Shown one piece after another: positions 9,354-19,239 of a stretch of 31,211 nucleotides of DNA. The DNA is from Pilatotrama ljubarskyi. Lineage: Eukaryota; Basidiomycota; Agaricomycetes; Polyporales; Polyporaceae. Positions within the stretch are counted from its first letter, which is position 1. Each line of letters opens with the position of its first letter. The DNA lies in contig MU277690.1 of NCBI GenBank assembly GCA_022385805.1, positions 225,098-256,308 on the forward strand, in the 5' to 3' direction. The notes beneath the pieces are model-generated. The model was not told the origin of the DNA. It worked only from the letters and a program-made list of their open reading frames with translations, and made no database searches. The translations under genes and the position numbers were made by a program.

Positions 9354-10655
9354 ATGTATGCATCCTCGATGTACAATTTTGCTCACCGCATTTGCCGATG
9401 TTTTGGTCTAACACAGCCTAGAACCAGACGGGGAAGGGTAGCGTCGGATGCCCTCGGGCTTCCAGCAGCTGTGGCCTGGGAATGGCCCGTCGACACCCCC
9501 GCCCCCCACCTGTGTGTGCAAGAAGGTGTGTCCGACCTCAGCGGCCTATCTCGACCGCTGACCGGTGACCATCAGCGCAGTAACCGTAAAGGGATGGAAC
9601 CAATGACAAACGGAATGGAACCAATCATAATTGGAAATGGTTCAGGTGCCAGTGGTTCTCATCGCCTCCGGAGAGGTTCGTCCGCGCAGCCTTACTTTCT
9701 TCGAGCAGCCGCCCATCCTACGCTTTCCCCGCAAGCGCAATCCCTACTAGTATGGTGAGTGCTCACATTCCCCGTCTATGGTCAACAGAACCTCGTAAGA
9801 ACAGACATTTCATGCTGAGAGGGGGCCATAACTCAAGGGTGTCAAGCTCGTCTGGGAGATTGTGGACGATCAGCTGCGCTACGAGATCGTGCCAGTATCA
9901 TCTCCCGCTCCTGACGCATCGATGCTGGGACATAATACGAGCCAGCCATCCCAAGACGTCTGTCCGACTTGCGGCCAAAGGCTTATCTGCGACAGCGCAC
10001 AGGGAGCTCACACTATGAACGAATGCGAGCCTGTACGTAGTAATGCACTGCGGTGATCAGCTCACTTTCGAATCACAGCTGCCGACCTATCTCGTATCCT
10101 GCGTCGCAGACAGATCAGCAGAATAGGACCACCTCCGTAGAACACGGCGTCTCTATCGTTTCCCCAGCCCCCTTGAGCAACCAGGAGTCAGATCATGCGC
10201 ATTTCGCTCTAGGGACAACTGGAAACGTCCAGTTCATGGAGCTATTCGAATCGCGCGTTGGTGTGGATACCTTGAACGGAGATGCGCTGAGCGGAAGCAC
10301 TCTAGTATGTAGCCTCTCGCGTGCCATGTGCCAGAACCGCTTCATATGAACATAACATCGCTAGAACACCTCTAGCCTCTTGAACGCCCTGGATCACCTA
10401 CCCCAGGACCCCGAAGATACACTGCAAGGTCATCCTTCAAACGTCCTGAGGAGCTCCGCGCACGGCGCAGAGCCTACTCATACACGTCCGCAACCGGCAG
10501 GGGTAAGATGATCTCTACGATTGTTGTCATGATCTCAGCTCAATCATTGCTCACGATTCTAGCAGCAACAGGATAGTGTCTCCACTCGTCCTCGCCGACG
10601 ACCACCAGTAGTCCCGATACCTCTCGTTAGGCAGAGTTGTAGTGAAGATGACTGA
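9354..10655 (+). CDS. Five-exon gene of unknown function, about 338 aa
   Basis: Proposed exons are 9354-9749, 9838-10032, 10110-10304, 10365-10502 and 10563-10655. All four introns (88, 77, 60 and 60 nt) are phase 0 with GTATGG, GTACGT, GTATGT and GTAAGA donors and AG acceptors, and the joined frame stays open to a TGA at 10653-10655. That agreement is the main evidence. Exon 2 reads GVKLVWEIVDDQLRYEIV and later holds CPTCGQRLIC, a pair of CxxC-type motifs that might bind zinc. The rest is polar, Ser/Pro/Gln-rich and ends SCSEDD, so it is probably largely disordered. The first exon and its ATG are the least certain part. Intron 1 could instead be two introns around a 6-nt exon. I do not recognise the family. 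Confidence 0.55.
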
Positions 10656-10760
10656 GGGTTTGCTGGTATGAATACAACGGCTCGCATTCTCTGCTGTCCG
10701 AGATTCGATCCTTAGGCAGATCGATCGCCTGAAAGGAGAAAGAGATGCCAGTCTCGTGAT

Positions 10761-10859
10761 CAGACGTTCGGAACCAATCGGAGGTGTAAAATCGTGGACG
10801 GGGTTACGGACCGCAGCCGTCCCAGGTTTCTCACCTCCGACTCGCGCTCCGAACGTCTG
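10761..10859. repeat. Nested perfect hairpin (12 + 9 + 6 bp arms)
   Basis: CAGACGTTCGGA (10761-10772) pairs perfectly with 10848-10859. Inside it TCGGAGGTG (10778-10786) pairs with 10832-10840, and inside that GGACGG (10796-10801) pairs with 10817-10822. The three arms are in register and point to one long interrupted stem. It lies between the end of the five-exon gene (10655) and the start of the F-box gene (11131), both on the plus strand. It could be a relic of a small inverted-repeat element or a structured transcript element. Confidence 0.7.
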
Positions 10860-11130
10860 GAGGAGATGCTATGATCGTGATCGGGCAGCGCTGCCTTCGA
10901 GATTTACTTTGCTCTCAGGTCTCGTTACCCCTTCGATCGGTTATGCGTTCCCACTCGATATGCAGTAATCAGCGATCGCTCACTCACTCCTCACTCACTC
11001 ATTTCACTGTCCATGCAATCCTCTGTAGTACGTAATTGGCTCGATTCAATGGCTACAGTCGATCGTTCGCTGAGTTGAAAAGGATGAACGGTTTGGAGGA
11101 GGACGGGCTTCTCCACGACAGGCACATATC

Positions 11131-12407
11131 ATGGATTTGGTACGTGTTCACGGCATCCTCCACTGAACAGCTGCTAAGGGATGCTTCACGCTGCGCTAGG
11201 TCGGGACACTCGAACAGTACCCCATCGGGAAACGCATCTTGTCTCGATTATCGCCCGCAGACTTATTCCGTCTAGCTCGAACGTGTTCTCGTGCACGAGA
11301 AACCGTAAAAGCGTATGTCGACATCGCATTCTCCTTGGAGACGCGTCTCTCGCGCTTTTTCCCAGACCCTCTTGCTTTTCGTGCTCTCCAAGCGCGTACC
11401 GCTACGCTCATCGGTGGTTACTTCGCTCTCCACTTCTTCGACAGGACGGATATCGCCACCAGGCCTCTGGAGCTCTATGTGTATTTCCATCACAGATCCG
11501 AAGTCGGTCGCTGGCTTCTGGACTTGGGGTACAATTTCTCGCCCTCCGGGAGTCAACCCGGCACCTTCGAGGAGGCGATATTGATGGACAGTGACCTACG
11601 CGAGGACGAATATTCGACTCCCGCGATCAAGGGCATCCTAGCTTTGGAGAAGATCGTCGGGGCTACACGTGTTGAGATAAGCATGATAGTCGCGAGGCAA
11701 ACGCCGATAGAAGCTATTCTCCACGCTTCCTCCAGTAAGTTGATTTGTCGCCGTCCGTCTTCTGCCCTCAACTCAACACCGATACTTAGCATGCCTCGTC
11801 AATGTGATAAGCTTCGAAAAAGCATACTGCCTCTTCCCTCGAGCAACACTGCGTGATCGTCGAGCTCTTCTACTCCATGCCCCAGACGGTTCGCCAATGG
11901 GCTACTTCGGGGACGTCGTTCAGTGCATGAGTCTCAATTTCCAAATCATCGAAGACCTTGAAGCTCATGAAGTCCTTGACATCACACGTTCTGGGTCTTA
12001 CCCCCTCGGATGGCGCTGGATTGATGACTCGGCCAGCTGGGTCTTACCTCTCAAAGCCCTTCCCGATGCTCCTTCCCGTGTCCGGGGCCTCTCCACTGCC
12101 CTCACCCACGACCCTGTCGCGATCTGCAACTTCTCTTTGCGCTATGACTCTTACAGCAAGGGCCGCATCGACTTCTCCATCGCATCCGGACCCTCCGTTG
12201 AATATGCCTATGTCCTACGAGACGGCGATCTCACGGATCGCTTGATCAAGGGCATGAGTAAGACTGCCCATGGTGACGGAAGAGTGTGAGTATCCTCCAA
12301 TACCGCCGCTCTTATGCCACTCAATCATGCAAAGTTGGGACGAAGAACTGCGTGTCATGTGCAAGGAATACGTCCAGACCTCTGCGGACCTACACGGATA
12401 CGCCTGA
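11131..12407 (+). CDS. F-box protein, 370 aa, four exons
   Basis: Exons are 11131-11139, 11200-11734, 11790-12285 and 12335-12407, giving 1113 nt with no stop before the TGA at 12405-12407. Introns are 60, 55 and 49 nt (GTACGT..TAG, GTAAGT..TAG, GTGAGT..AAG), in phases 0, 1 and 2. The protein opens MDLVGTLEQYPIG and continues KRILSRLSPADLFRLARTC, the pattern of an F-box (leucines, then P-x-DL and LxRTC), at residues about 4-40. The remaining 330 residues have no visible LRR, WD40 or Kelch repeats; they include YFHHRSEVGRWLLDLGYNF and a C-terminal WDEELRVMCKEY. F-box proteins bind Skp1 in SCF ubiquitin ligases and present substrates. An in-frame TAG directly before exon 2 forces the splice there. 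The short 9-nt first exon is the weakest part: a different 5' exon in another frame is possible. Confidence 0.75.
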
Positions 12408-12409
12408 AG

Positions 12410-13380
12410 CGTGAGGCCTCATACAGGGCCTTACTGCGATGCGCTGGTAAGCTATTGGGTGCCTGGTGGCGAGCTCTTCTCAATGACTATGAATTACAAC
12501 GATTGGAAACTTCAGATGGGTCCGACAAGTCGACGTTGACCTTCTTGTAGCTCGAGTCGCCGCTACATGTGCACCTGCTCCCCGTTCCACATATATTACG
12601 CTCCCAGTCTCTGCCTAGGTTACAGTATCTCTCGCGTAGTGGTACAATCCCGGTGTTCAGTGGGGAACCGACGGGATAACTAGAGCATATAAGCCAAATG
12701 AACAAGACACCAACGGGATATAGCATGACAATCTGGAGTAGACGGAGTCACACAAGCTCGGGGCTGTCATGGAAGTAGAGATTACGCCACGCGGACTAGC
12801 GGCGGACAGATGTTCTGACCATTCGTCCGCAAGAACATGGAGGACGAGAGAAGTGAGGATGCTATGTGTAACTCGGGATAGAGGTATATACCTAGGCCGC
12901 GTACGCGTGGTCCCTAGAGCACGCATGAAAGTTCACGAGCAGGAATGGAACCTCAAAGGAGCACATAGAACCTGTTACCATTCAAAGCCAAAACGCCAGC
13001 AAAGATATATGCATGCCTTCCGAGGCCGCACCTCCGGGGCGTCGGGAAGTAGTCAATTTTTGAGGCAAAATACGCTGTTGACCTACGGTAAGAAGCGACC
13101 GCAGGGCATATAGTCGTCTACGGCTCGACACGTCGATGGGTCCGTGGAGTCCGATCCCAGAGAGACCGAGAGACAGAGTCGGTCGCGTGAAGCCAGGCCA
13201 GGACGGGTATAGAACGGGAAGACCCGAGTGGAGAAAACGGCAGAGGGTGCGAGAGATAGCTCCTGGCCGAGCTCGGCTGGTGGTCTGTATTGTGCATGAA
13301 AGATGGTCCTCACTCTCGGGTCGGAGAGTGGACGGTATAACGAGGAGGTCGTCGGAAAGCACAGAGGAGGAGGGAGAGGG
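12410..13380. other. Stretch with no supported gene
   Basis: Several open frames cross this region on both strands, but none shows convincing motifs or splice sites. On the minus strand it may hold downstream exons of the membrane protein that begins at 13716, but I could not connect them. Confidence 0.3.
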
Positions 13381-13389
13381 AAGATAGAA

Positions 13390-13716
13390 TAGCACAGGAA
13401 TAGATCCCATATGACCTGGACCCGCGCGACATGTGAGAGACTCAGTGAGATAACGGTAAACGGCGACGTACAATACGTGATGCGCTACAAGCGCGACGAC
13501 GGGAACGGTGGAGGCGACCGCGAAGGCGAAGACGACGAGGGTGAGCTTGAGCGCGAGGGGCGAGGACAACTTGGAGTACGAAGTCGGACGGAGGATTTCG
13601 AGGGGGAAACCTAAGCTGGGTTGCACGAGTAGAGGAGGCGGCGAAACGGTCGGTGCGACGCGTCCGGGCGCGGTCACGTGATCCCCGACGAGGCGGGATT
13701 GCCCAAAGTGTTGCAT
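13390..13716 (-). CDS. N-terminal exon of a membrane protein, unknown function
   Basis: ATG at 13716 opens a frame MQHFGQSRLVGDHV, a proline-rich stretch, then FPLEILRPTSYSKL and a long hydrophobic segment (LALKLTLVVFAFAVASTVPV, continuing VALVAHHVLYVAVYRYLTE), which is one or two transmembrane helices at residues about 55-95. After YRYLTESLTC the coding character fades near 13420. A GT-type donor may lie there, but none is a strong consensus. The upstream sequence has a CACGTG site (13674-13679). The protein looks like the signal-anchor start of an endomembrane protein. No downstream exon could be fixed, so the gene may be truncated. Confidence 0.35.
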
Positions 13717-15089
13717 CCGCGCTGCCAAGACTCGGCGGCGCGCAAGTCCCTATGATCGAGGGTGGAGTAAGTGAGTAACGACGAATAGGACGGGATGAAA
13801 TCTGCAGGAAAATTCTACGGTAATGAGAAGGAACGCGTGCCGGAGTCCGAGCAAACGCGCAGGCCGACGCGACTCGACGAGAGTGCGCGCCATACCCGCT
13901 CAGCGCCGCGGACTCCCCATCAGCGACTCGCAGAGATTGTGAAGGCTTTGGCTGTAAAGTAGGATGGCGAGTCAGGGGAGGCGCTACTACTGTATCCTGG
14001 CGAGCAGCGTCTCCCACTTGACTGGGCCGTGAATAGACAGCGAGAATGAAGCCGATTCCTCTCGAAATCGATGCGCGGGAAGATGATGCCGCTCACTACC
14101 CACTTGAGGATGTCTCCTCGCGTCGAGATGGAGAGGGATGTCTCCGGGAACACCACCTTACAGCGCTCTGCACGACGTCGTGCATGGCGCGGGAGCGAAG
14201 GAAATGCAACCGCAGCGAGTTGGCCATGTTCGTCGTATGTCTCAGAGGCGGAGTGACAATATATGAGACGGACCACATCGACGGGACGGCGGCCTGCACG
14301 TGCCTCGTTGCGCAGAAGTGCGGGAACTTTCTTCTTAGCCGTCTCGGCGGGAGCTTTGTATGGGATGGATAAAGCGACCAAGAAGAAGGCATACTCCCTC
14401 ACCGTCTCACAGAGGCCCAGCCGAAGCCCGTCCCATTCACCCTTATTCTTGACACCAGCTTCGAGGTCTGGCTCAAGGAGGTGGGCAGACCATACAGTCT
14501 GGTCTCTGCGATATGCAATAGTAACGAAGCTGATCAAGGAATGCTCTGTTACATCCCGTCGATCTTGCTCGAGAAGCTCGTCGACCGTGTCCACGGCGGC
14601 GACAAGTCGGAAATCCCGAACCTCGAGTACCTCGCTCCCTCTCCTCGTACTACGCTTCCTCCCGTCGTCGCTTTCTCTGGCAACACTGCTACCTACGTGG
14701 TCGGCTAGTCCGCTCCCGACACTTCAGCCTGGCTCGGCGCTCGAGACCATCGCCGGGCCCAAGCTCAACTGGTCTCATGCTGCGTACGTCGACAACCACA
14801 TGCGTCTCCTGTACCCTCCTTGGCCGGGTCCGGGAGTCGTCGTATAGGTCCTCGTCGAGGACTGAAGGCGACTGAAGGCTTGCGCCCCACGAAGACCTCC
14901 GTGTATTTGTGTATCGGCGCTGCCCGCTCCGACGGCGTGCACGATCCCTCGTTCAAGGCTGTCAAGCAACTTGCCTTGGTCGCAAGCAGATCGCTCAGTG
15001 GCTCAGGATGAGCGCGAGCAGCTACACGAGGATATTGAGTTCCGCAAGAGCCACGGCAATACGATCAACCAACGTGGACCAGAAGTATC

Positions 15090-15720
15090 ATGGTACGTTC
15101 AATTCATTCTATGCCAGCGCCATCTTGCTGACGTCTTCCATACTGCAAACGTCGTTCGGCTTTGGTCAAGTCGGTGGAACTTGCCTTGTTATCGCCAGCG
15201 CTACCTTCTTGCTGCACTCAAGCTCTCAATGTACGAGGCCCACAATGAGAAGAACCGCTATCATCAACGCCTCTGCTAAAAGGCGATGAGCCGGGCGAAG
15301 ATCGAACAGCCTATTCTGTATCAAAGATTCACCCAGCTCCAAAAGGAGCTCGAGGCACCACTTCTGTCCAATTCGCCCGCCCGTGCATCGTCCAACGGCA
15401 AAGCGAGCGGCCACGAGTTCACTCGGAAGACTCCGACCAACGCACTGGTCGACGTCTCCAACGTCAGCGCGGATACTCAAGTTCTCTCCAAATAAGCTAC
15501 CGCTGGTGTAGGCGTTGATTAAGGTGAGATGGACACCGTGGACTTGGCGTGTTGGGTCACTGACTATACTCTCTTCCGAAGCTGATCTCTGCTGTTCCAT
15601 CATGGAACCCCCGACCTTCGTCCGAGAGATCGCCTCCTGCCGCTCATGGCGCTCGCCATCTGCATTTTTCGGAGCTCGCCGTGCCGCCGCAGATGCGAAC
15701 GTCATCAAGAAGGTCCACGT
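15090..15720 (+). pseudogene. Fatty acid synthase alpha subunit, C-terminal relic (ketoacyl synthase end and phosphopantetheinyl transferase)
   Basis: Across three plus frames I read, in the family order: TSFGFGQVGG (15148-15177), RYLLAAL and MYEAHNEKNR (about 15199-15255), KAMSRAKIE (about 15281-15307), ELEAPLLSNSPARAS (15346-15390), EFTRKTPTNALVDVSNVSAD (15415-15476), then FVREIASCRSWRSPS with AFFGARRAAADANVIK (15616-15705). The first part matches the end of the ketoacyl synthase domain of fungal type I fatty acid synthase alpha. The last matches the phosphopantetheinyl transferase domain that follows it, where functional copies read close to AYCRSQ..P..SFA.RWAAKEA; here the conserved W and KE are lost. 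At least two frame changes and a TAA at 15493 interrupt it. Sequence back to about 14400 (DTSFEVWLKEVGRPYSLV) may be further upstream parts, but I cannot confirm this. It is a dead extra copy, not the essential gene. Confidence 0.6.
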
Positions 15721-15899
15721 CTCCGTCAGCTACACTGACGTCGATTTGCACGATTCTCCTCTCCGGATATCTCGCGCTGGCATCGTCATTCCCCTGCGCG
15801 TCTTGCATGTCTCTTTGAGCATTTTCTTGTACTTGATGCTGTTTCTCATCATGCACCGACGACTGCATGCGATGGCTACAATTGGCAATCCGTTTGGAC

Positions 15900-16420
15900 G
15901 CGTCCTCCACGACCTCCGAGAGATCCTTGGTCCTCTGAGAGCTCCGCGAACTCGGCGAGTACCTCGAGAGCGCGTACTTCCAGGGTTCGGATCTCCCTCG
16001 CGCTTTTATTGCCTTGCAAAGAGCACATCAACGTACTCGCCCCACAGCTGGCGCGCCTGCTCAAGCCAGAACATCAACCTGCCTCTTCTGGAGGCATCCA
16101 GAAGACCGGGAGTATTGAATTACTCCATAGCTGACAACCGCCATACAGCCTTCCGGTACACCATCCACGTCACGCGCGTACACAAATAATCGACCTTCGC
16201 ACCGCAATTCTCCGAGCACTGGCACGTAGCAAGAGACCTGAAACGACAGCATTCACACAGCATTCACTAGCACCAGATGTATCACGATGCATGAATTAAG
16301 CAGCTGAAGCTTCGTCCGAAAAGGAGGGTGACGGGCGCTTACTCGTCCTAAAGCGCGCGTTATCTCTGTTCAACCCGATTAGGCAACTGGTTGTTTTTAC
16401 TCACCCTCGACCTATCTTGA
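15900..16420. other. Stretch with no supported gene
   Basis: A plus frame stays open to 16189 and a complementary minus frame to 15876, but neither shows a motif. The phosphopantetheinyl transferase relic may extend to about 15800. Beyond that I see nothing I can name. Confidence 0.3.
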
Positions 16421-16421
16421 T

Positions 16422-16512
16422 TGTTCCGCCCGACTTGGAGACCTGGATTTGAACCTGTGTGACCGAGGAACCGATACGGCAGCACAGGACCGATATTAAC
16501 CAGGCCAGGCGA
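16422..16512 (-). ncRNA. tRNA-like sequence with pol III A and B boxes (pseudo-tRNA or SINE head)
   Basis: On the minus strand TGGCCTGGTTAATATCGG (16503-16486) resembles the A box of a tRNA-Ser or tRNA-Leu type gene, and GGTTCAAATCC (16458-16448) matches the B-box consensus GGTTCRANYCC. Their spacing of about 45 nt suits a tRNA with a long variable arm. The T stem has at least two mismatches, the acceptor stem does not pair, and no anticodon loop closes well. It is therefore probably a decayed tRNA gene or the head of a tRNA-derived SINE. Confidence 0.35.
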
Positions 16513-16519
16513 GCGTGAG

Positions 16520-17990
16520 GAGGGAAAATGTAGCTGGGGAAGATGGTGGCAGGGCGACCGCGAGGCTCAGGAAAACGAGATAAGCTTGGACGTTTTGATC
16601 TTCGACCGAAGAGGGGCCACCGATGTCATCAAGGCTCAGTCTCCTCTAGATCTCTCACAGACTTACACCTCCGCAACCCGTGTGACTCTACGTGTGACTC
16701 GCATCGACATGCAAAGTGTTGGATTATAGTGACCCCGCCGTGGCAGCCGCAACCGGTCACCAGTCACCACCGACGGTGGATGCAGCCTCCTCGCCTCAGC
16801 AGGATGCTGGTGCGTACTACTACCTCACTCACTGCAATGACGCCATCTCAACGGTCGGCATGGCCAACAGTTACGGAGCTTATCAGTCGACGTTCAGACG
16901 TTTCAGGTGTGACGCGCCTTCATCGCGTACATTGGTGCCTGCTTGCAGGCCAACCTGCAGACCCCAGCCTTGCCAAGACATTCGATGAACTAGGGCCCCT
17001 CGGACTTCATGCGTTCGCACTGGGCGTCTACGGCGCGATGCGCTTTTGTTGAATGGACACCAAGATACTGCTCAGGGATTCGTGAGTCCATCATTTTGTT
17101 GGTCTGCCCTAGGCAGCTAAAGCTGCTCGCCGCCGCGTGCAGCCACGTCTACACACATTTCTATATGCCCCATATGACCGAAGATGTTTGTCCAATCCGC
17201 GACGATGGACGATGTTGACGTCTGACTGCCTAGCGCAGCATGCTGCCAAAGAACCGTCTCATGCAGATCATTCTCTTCTGCGCGACATTCCATGCGGAAC
17301 TTCGCAAGGCAGTTCGCTCCGAACGTCAACATGATCCAGCTTCGGCAGGATGAGCTCTCTATGGACAACGTCCGGCAATCCTTCATGGACTGCCGGAACG
17401 AAAAGCGTAAGCATGGGGTCTTAATGTCGCTCTATAGACTCTTGATCATCTTCTGCAAGGGGGCGAATCTCACCGTCGTCGGCGTGGGTGCGGCCCTCAA
17501 AGGCATTGGTGAGAGCGGCCCAGCGAGGAAGCAGAGCTGAGGCGGGACGAGCTCGCGCTTGTTCCCGCCATCCTCGCGAGCAAGAGCTGTCGGTCCTGGA
17601 GTCGTGGAGTCGTGCAGGGCGCGGGCGGGCGCGGCTGGTTTGCCAGAGCGTTATGTGGGTGCTGCTAGCCACGGCGCCTCCGTGCCCACAGCGCCTGCAA
17701 TGACCCCTCGTGGGCGCCTCCGAGCCTCTCCTGCATCTTTCCTTTACTTTGAGCGCGTTCGCGACGTTTATGTCCATCTTAATAGTGCATACATCAGATT
17801 TAAGCCTCAAAATGTTGGTCTCACTATATCCACATGAAATAAAAGCTGTCTGAGTTATTTCCTCCATATCCGAGTCAGCTCTCATCAGGTGATGACTTGA
17901 CAAAGGTTGTTCTGATGAATTTTTGGACATTATTTCGAAGGAAAAGTTCGAGTGAGCCTTAATATACTACTCTTAAAGCTTAAAGGTTCA
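16520..17990. other. Region of weak coding fragments
   Basis: Two plus frames have protein-like composition: 16716-16907 (SDPAVAAATGHQSPPTVDAA, SPQQDAGAYYYLTHCNDA) and 17292-17540 (FAPNVNMIQLRQDELSMDN, VRQSFMDCRNEKRKHG). An overlapping frame at 17241 starts MLPKNRLMQIILFCATFHAE. No splice sites join them into one model, and no domain is recognised. 17820-17990 is AT-rich and noncoding. They may be remains of one broken gene. Confidence 0.25.
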
Positions 17991-17999
17991 TGACGGCTT

Positions 18000-18240
18000 T
18001 ACAGCTGTTTGCAGAACGATAGGCCCGTCAAGCGAGTGTTACGCAGACAGTGGTTGGTGATCCGACCCTGCGGAGTCCGTCGTTTGACGTCGTGTAAGGG
18101 AGAGCCGAGAACTCCGCTGACAGCGTCGCGCGCCTCCCCCGCCAACTCTTGGCGTCTCCGCACCTCTGCCGACTCTCCGCTCGAAACCACTATCCACGTA
18201 ATTTCGTTGACGGGAGCCTATCGTTCTGAAAACAGCTATA
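18000..18240. mobile_element. Miniature inverted-repeat element flanked by TA
   Basis: The left end (TA)CAGCTGTTTGCAGAACGATAGG and the inverted right end (TA)TAGCTGTTTTCAGAACGATAGG match over about 28 bp with two or three differences. The unit is 241 bp including flanking TA on both sides. TA target duplication and size fit a non-autonomous Tc1/mariner-type element. The interior has no transposase. Its end resembles the end of the larger element at 28901-29764 (TACAGCTGTTTGC). Confidence 0.7.
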
Positions 18241-18519
18241 AGCACCATATTGATGGTATACTACGGCGGTAGCCAGTAGCCGAGCGAGGTGTCTCGTATA
18301 CTTACCGTTTACGATTATCGGCAGAGCTGCAACCGAGACGGAGTCTGGCGCAGCATTCCGGAAGACGCTCTGGATCAGAACACCGGTCACACCCGGATAA
18401 CGCGCGAGAAACGGCGCTCAGTCCGTCCTGCGCTGCGGAGTCAGTCACGTCTGTGCACACTTCAACTTGAGGAATGTCTGAGCTAGCACACTTCCTGGCT
18501 TTGATGGGGCGTCTTATCA
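18241..18519. other. Gap between an inverted-repeat element and a coding fragment
   Basis: No gene is supported. Minus and plus frames of 60-70 codons cross it without motifs. It presumably contains the promoter of the short coding fragment that starts at 18520. Confidence 0.3.
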
Positions 18520-18745
18520 ATGAAGGGAGCGAACAAGGTATAAGACGCGTTCACTACCTTGACAGCTTACCTTCTGCTCCGTCCACAGGCCTTCGCTACC
18601 GTAGCTGATGACTACATGGTAGAGGATCCCGAGTTCGCACGACTACTCCGACGGCTCAGAACACTGCCCGACAGACTAGCACCGCCACCTCACGACAGCG
18701 GCAGGTCCGCAGGCAAGGATTTTGCGCGATACCGCAAGCCTCTCA
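18520..18745 (+). CDS. Two-exon coding fragment cut by an inverted-repeat element
   Basis: ATG at 18520 opens MKGANK (18520-18537), followed by a 51-nt intron (GTATAA...CCACAG, with CTTGAC as possible branch site). Exon 2 from 18589 then reads AFATVADDYMVEDPEF, ARLLRRLRTLPDRLAPPP and on to 18745, where the fold-back element starts. The exon has a coding-like, Arg/Leu-rich composition but no recognised domain. If real, the gene was truncated when the element inserted. The alternative is a chance open frame. Confidence 0.28.
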
Positions 18746-19236
18746 CAGCAAGGTGCAAATCGATAGACCATGCTCAGAAACTTACGCTCAGGCTACCCCA
18801 CGATCCGACGGAGATCATTGCCTTAAAGGGTGTACGAGGCGCTCTGTTCGGAGGTGTCGCACCATCGTCGTCCGCCTTTGAGGAGACGAAGTGGTGCGGG
18901 CAACGTTACAGCAGGATGCAGAACGATAGACCGTGGCCAAAAATCCACGCTCAGACCGTGATAGACTACGCGAGCCTTAGATGGCAATCCTGACGTTGCC
19001 CGCACCACACGGTGCCCTCAGAGGCGGGGGATGGTGGAGCGAGACCTCCAAAGCGAGCGCTTTGCAGGCCATTCTAGGCAGTGATCTCCATCGGATCGTG
19101 ATGCGACCTGAGCACACATTTTTGGCCGTGGTCTATTGTTCTGCACCCTGCTGTACATTCCTATCTTGGGCTCGCGTAGTCTACGCGGGTCTGAGCACGG
19201 ATTTTGGACCGCGGTCTATCGTTCTGCACCCTGCTG
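18746..19236. mobile_element. Nested fold-back cluster of inverted-repeat elements
   Basis: Four copies of one end sequence, of the form CAGCAGGGTGCAGAACGATAG, occur here: at 18746 and 18909 facing right and ending at 19153 and 19236 facing left. 18909-19153 is a 245-bp element nearly identical to 27662-27906. The segment 18746-18908 is a diverged inverted copy of 18985-19153, making a 408-bp palindrome. 19171-19236 is the inverted copy of 18909-18974. The simplest reading is one inverted-repeat element inserted into, or duplicated within, another. No transposase is present; the open frames here are only readings of the repeats. Confidence 0.7.
18909..19153 (+). mobile_element. 245-bp inverted-repeat element, copy 1
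   Basis: This unit has ends CAGCAGGATGCAGAACGATAG and (inverted) CAGCAGGGTGCAGAACAATAG, with imperfect terminal repeats of about 50 bp. It matches copy 2 at 27662-27906 along its full length with seven substitutions and no gaps. Left flank TA and right flank TA may be a 2-bp target duplication. Confidence 0.8.
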
Positions 19237-19239
19237 CAA

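Noticed and set aside
13920..14594. 224-codon minus-strand frame
   Set aside because: It has no motif, no ATG at its start and overlaps the region that may hold upstream parts of the plus-strand fatty acid synthase relic. Probably a chance or shadow frame.
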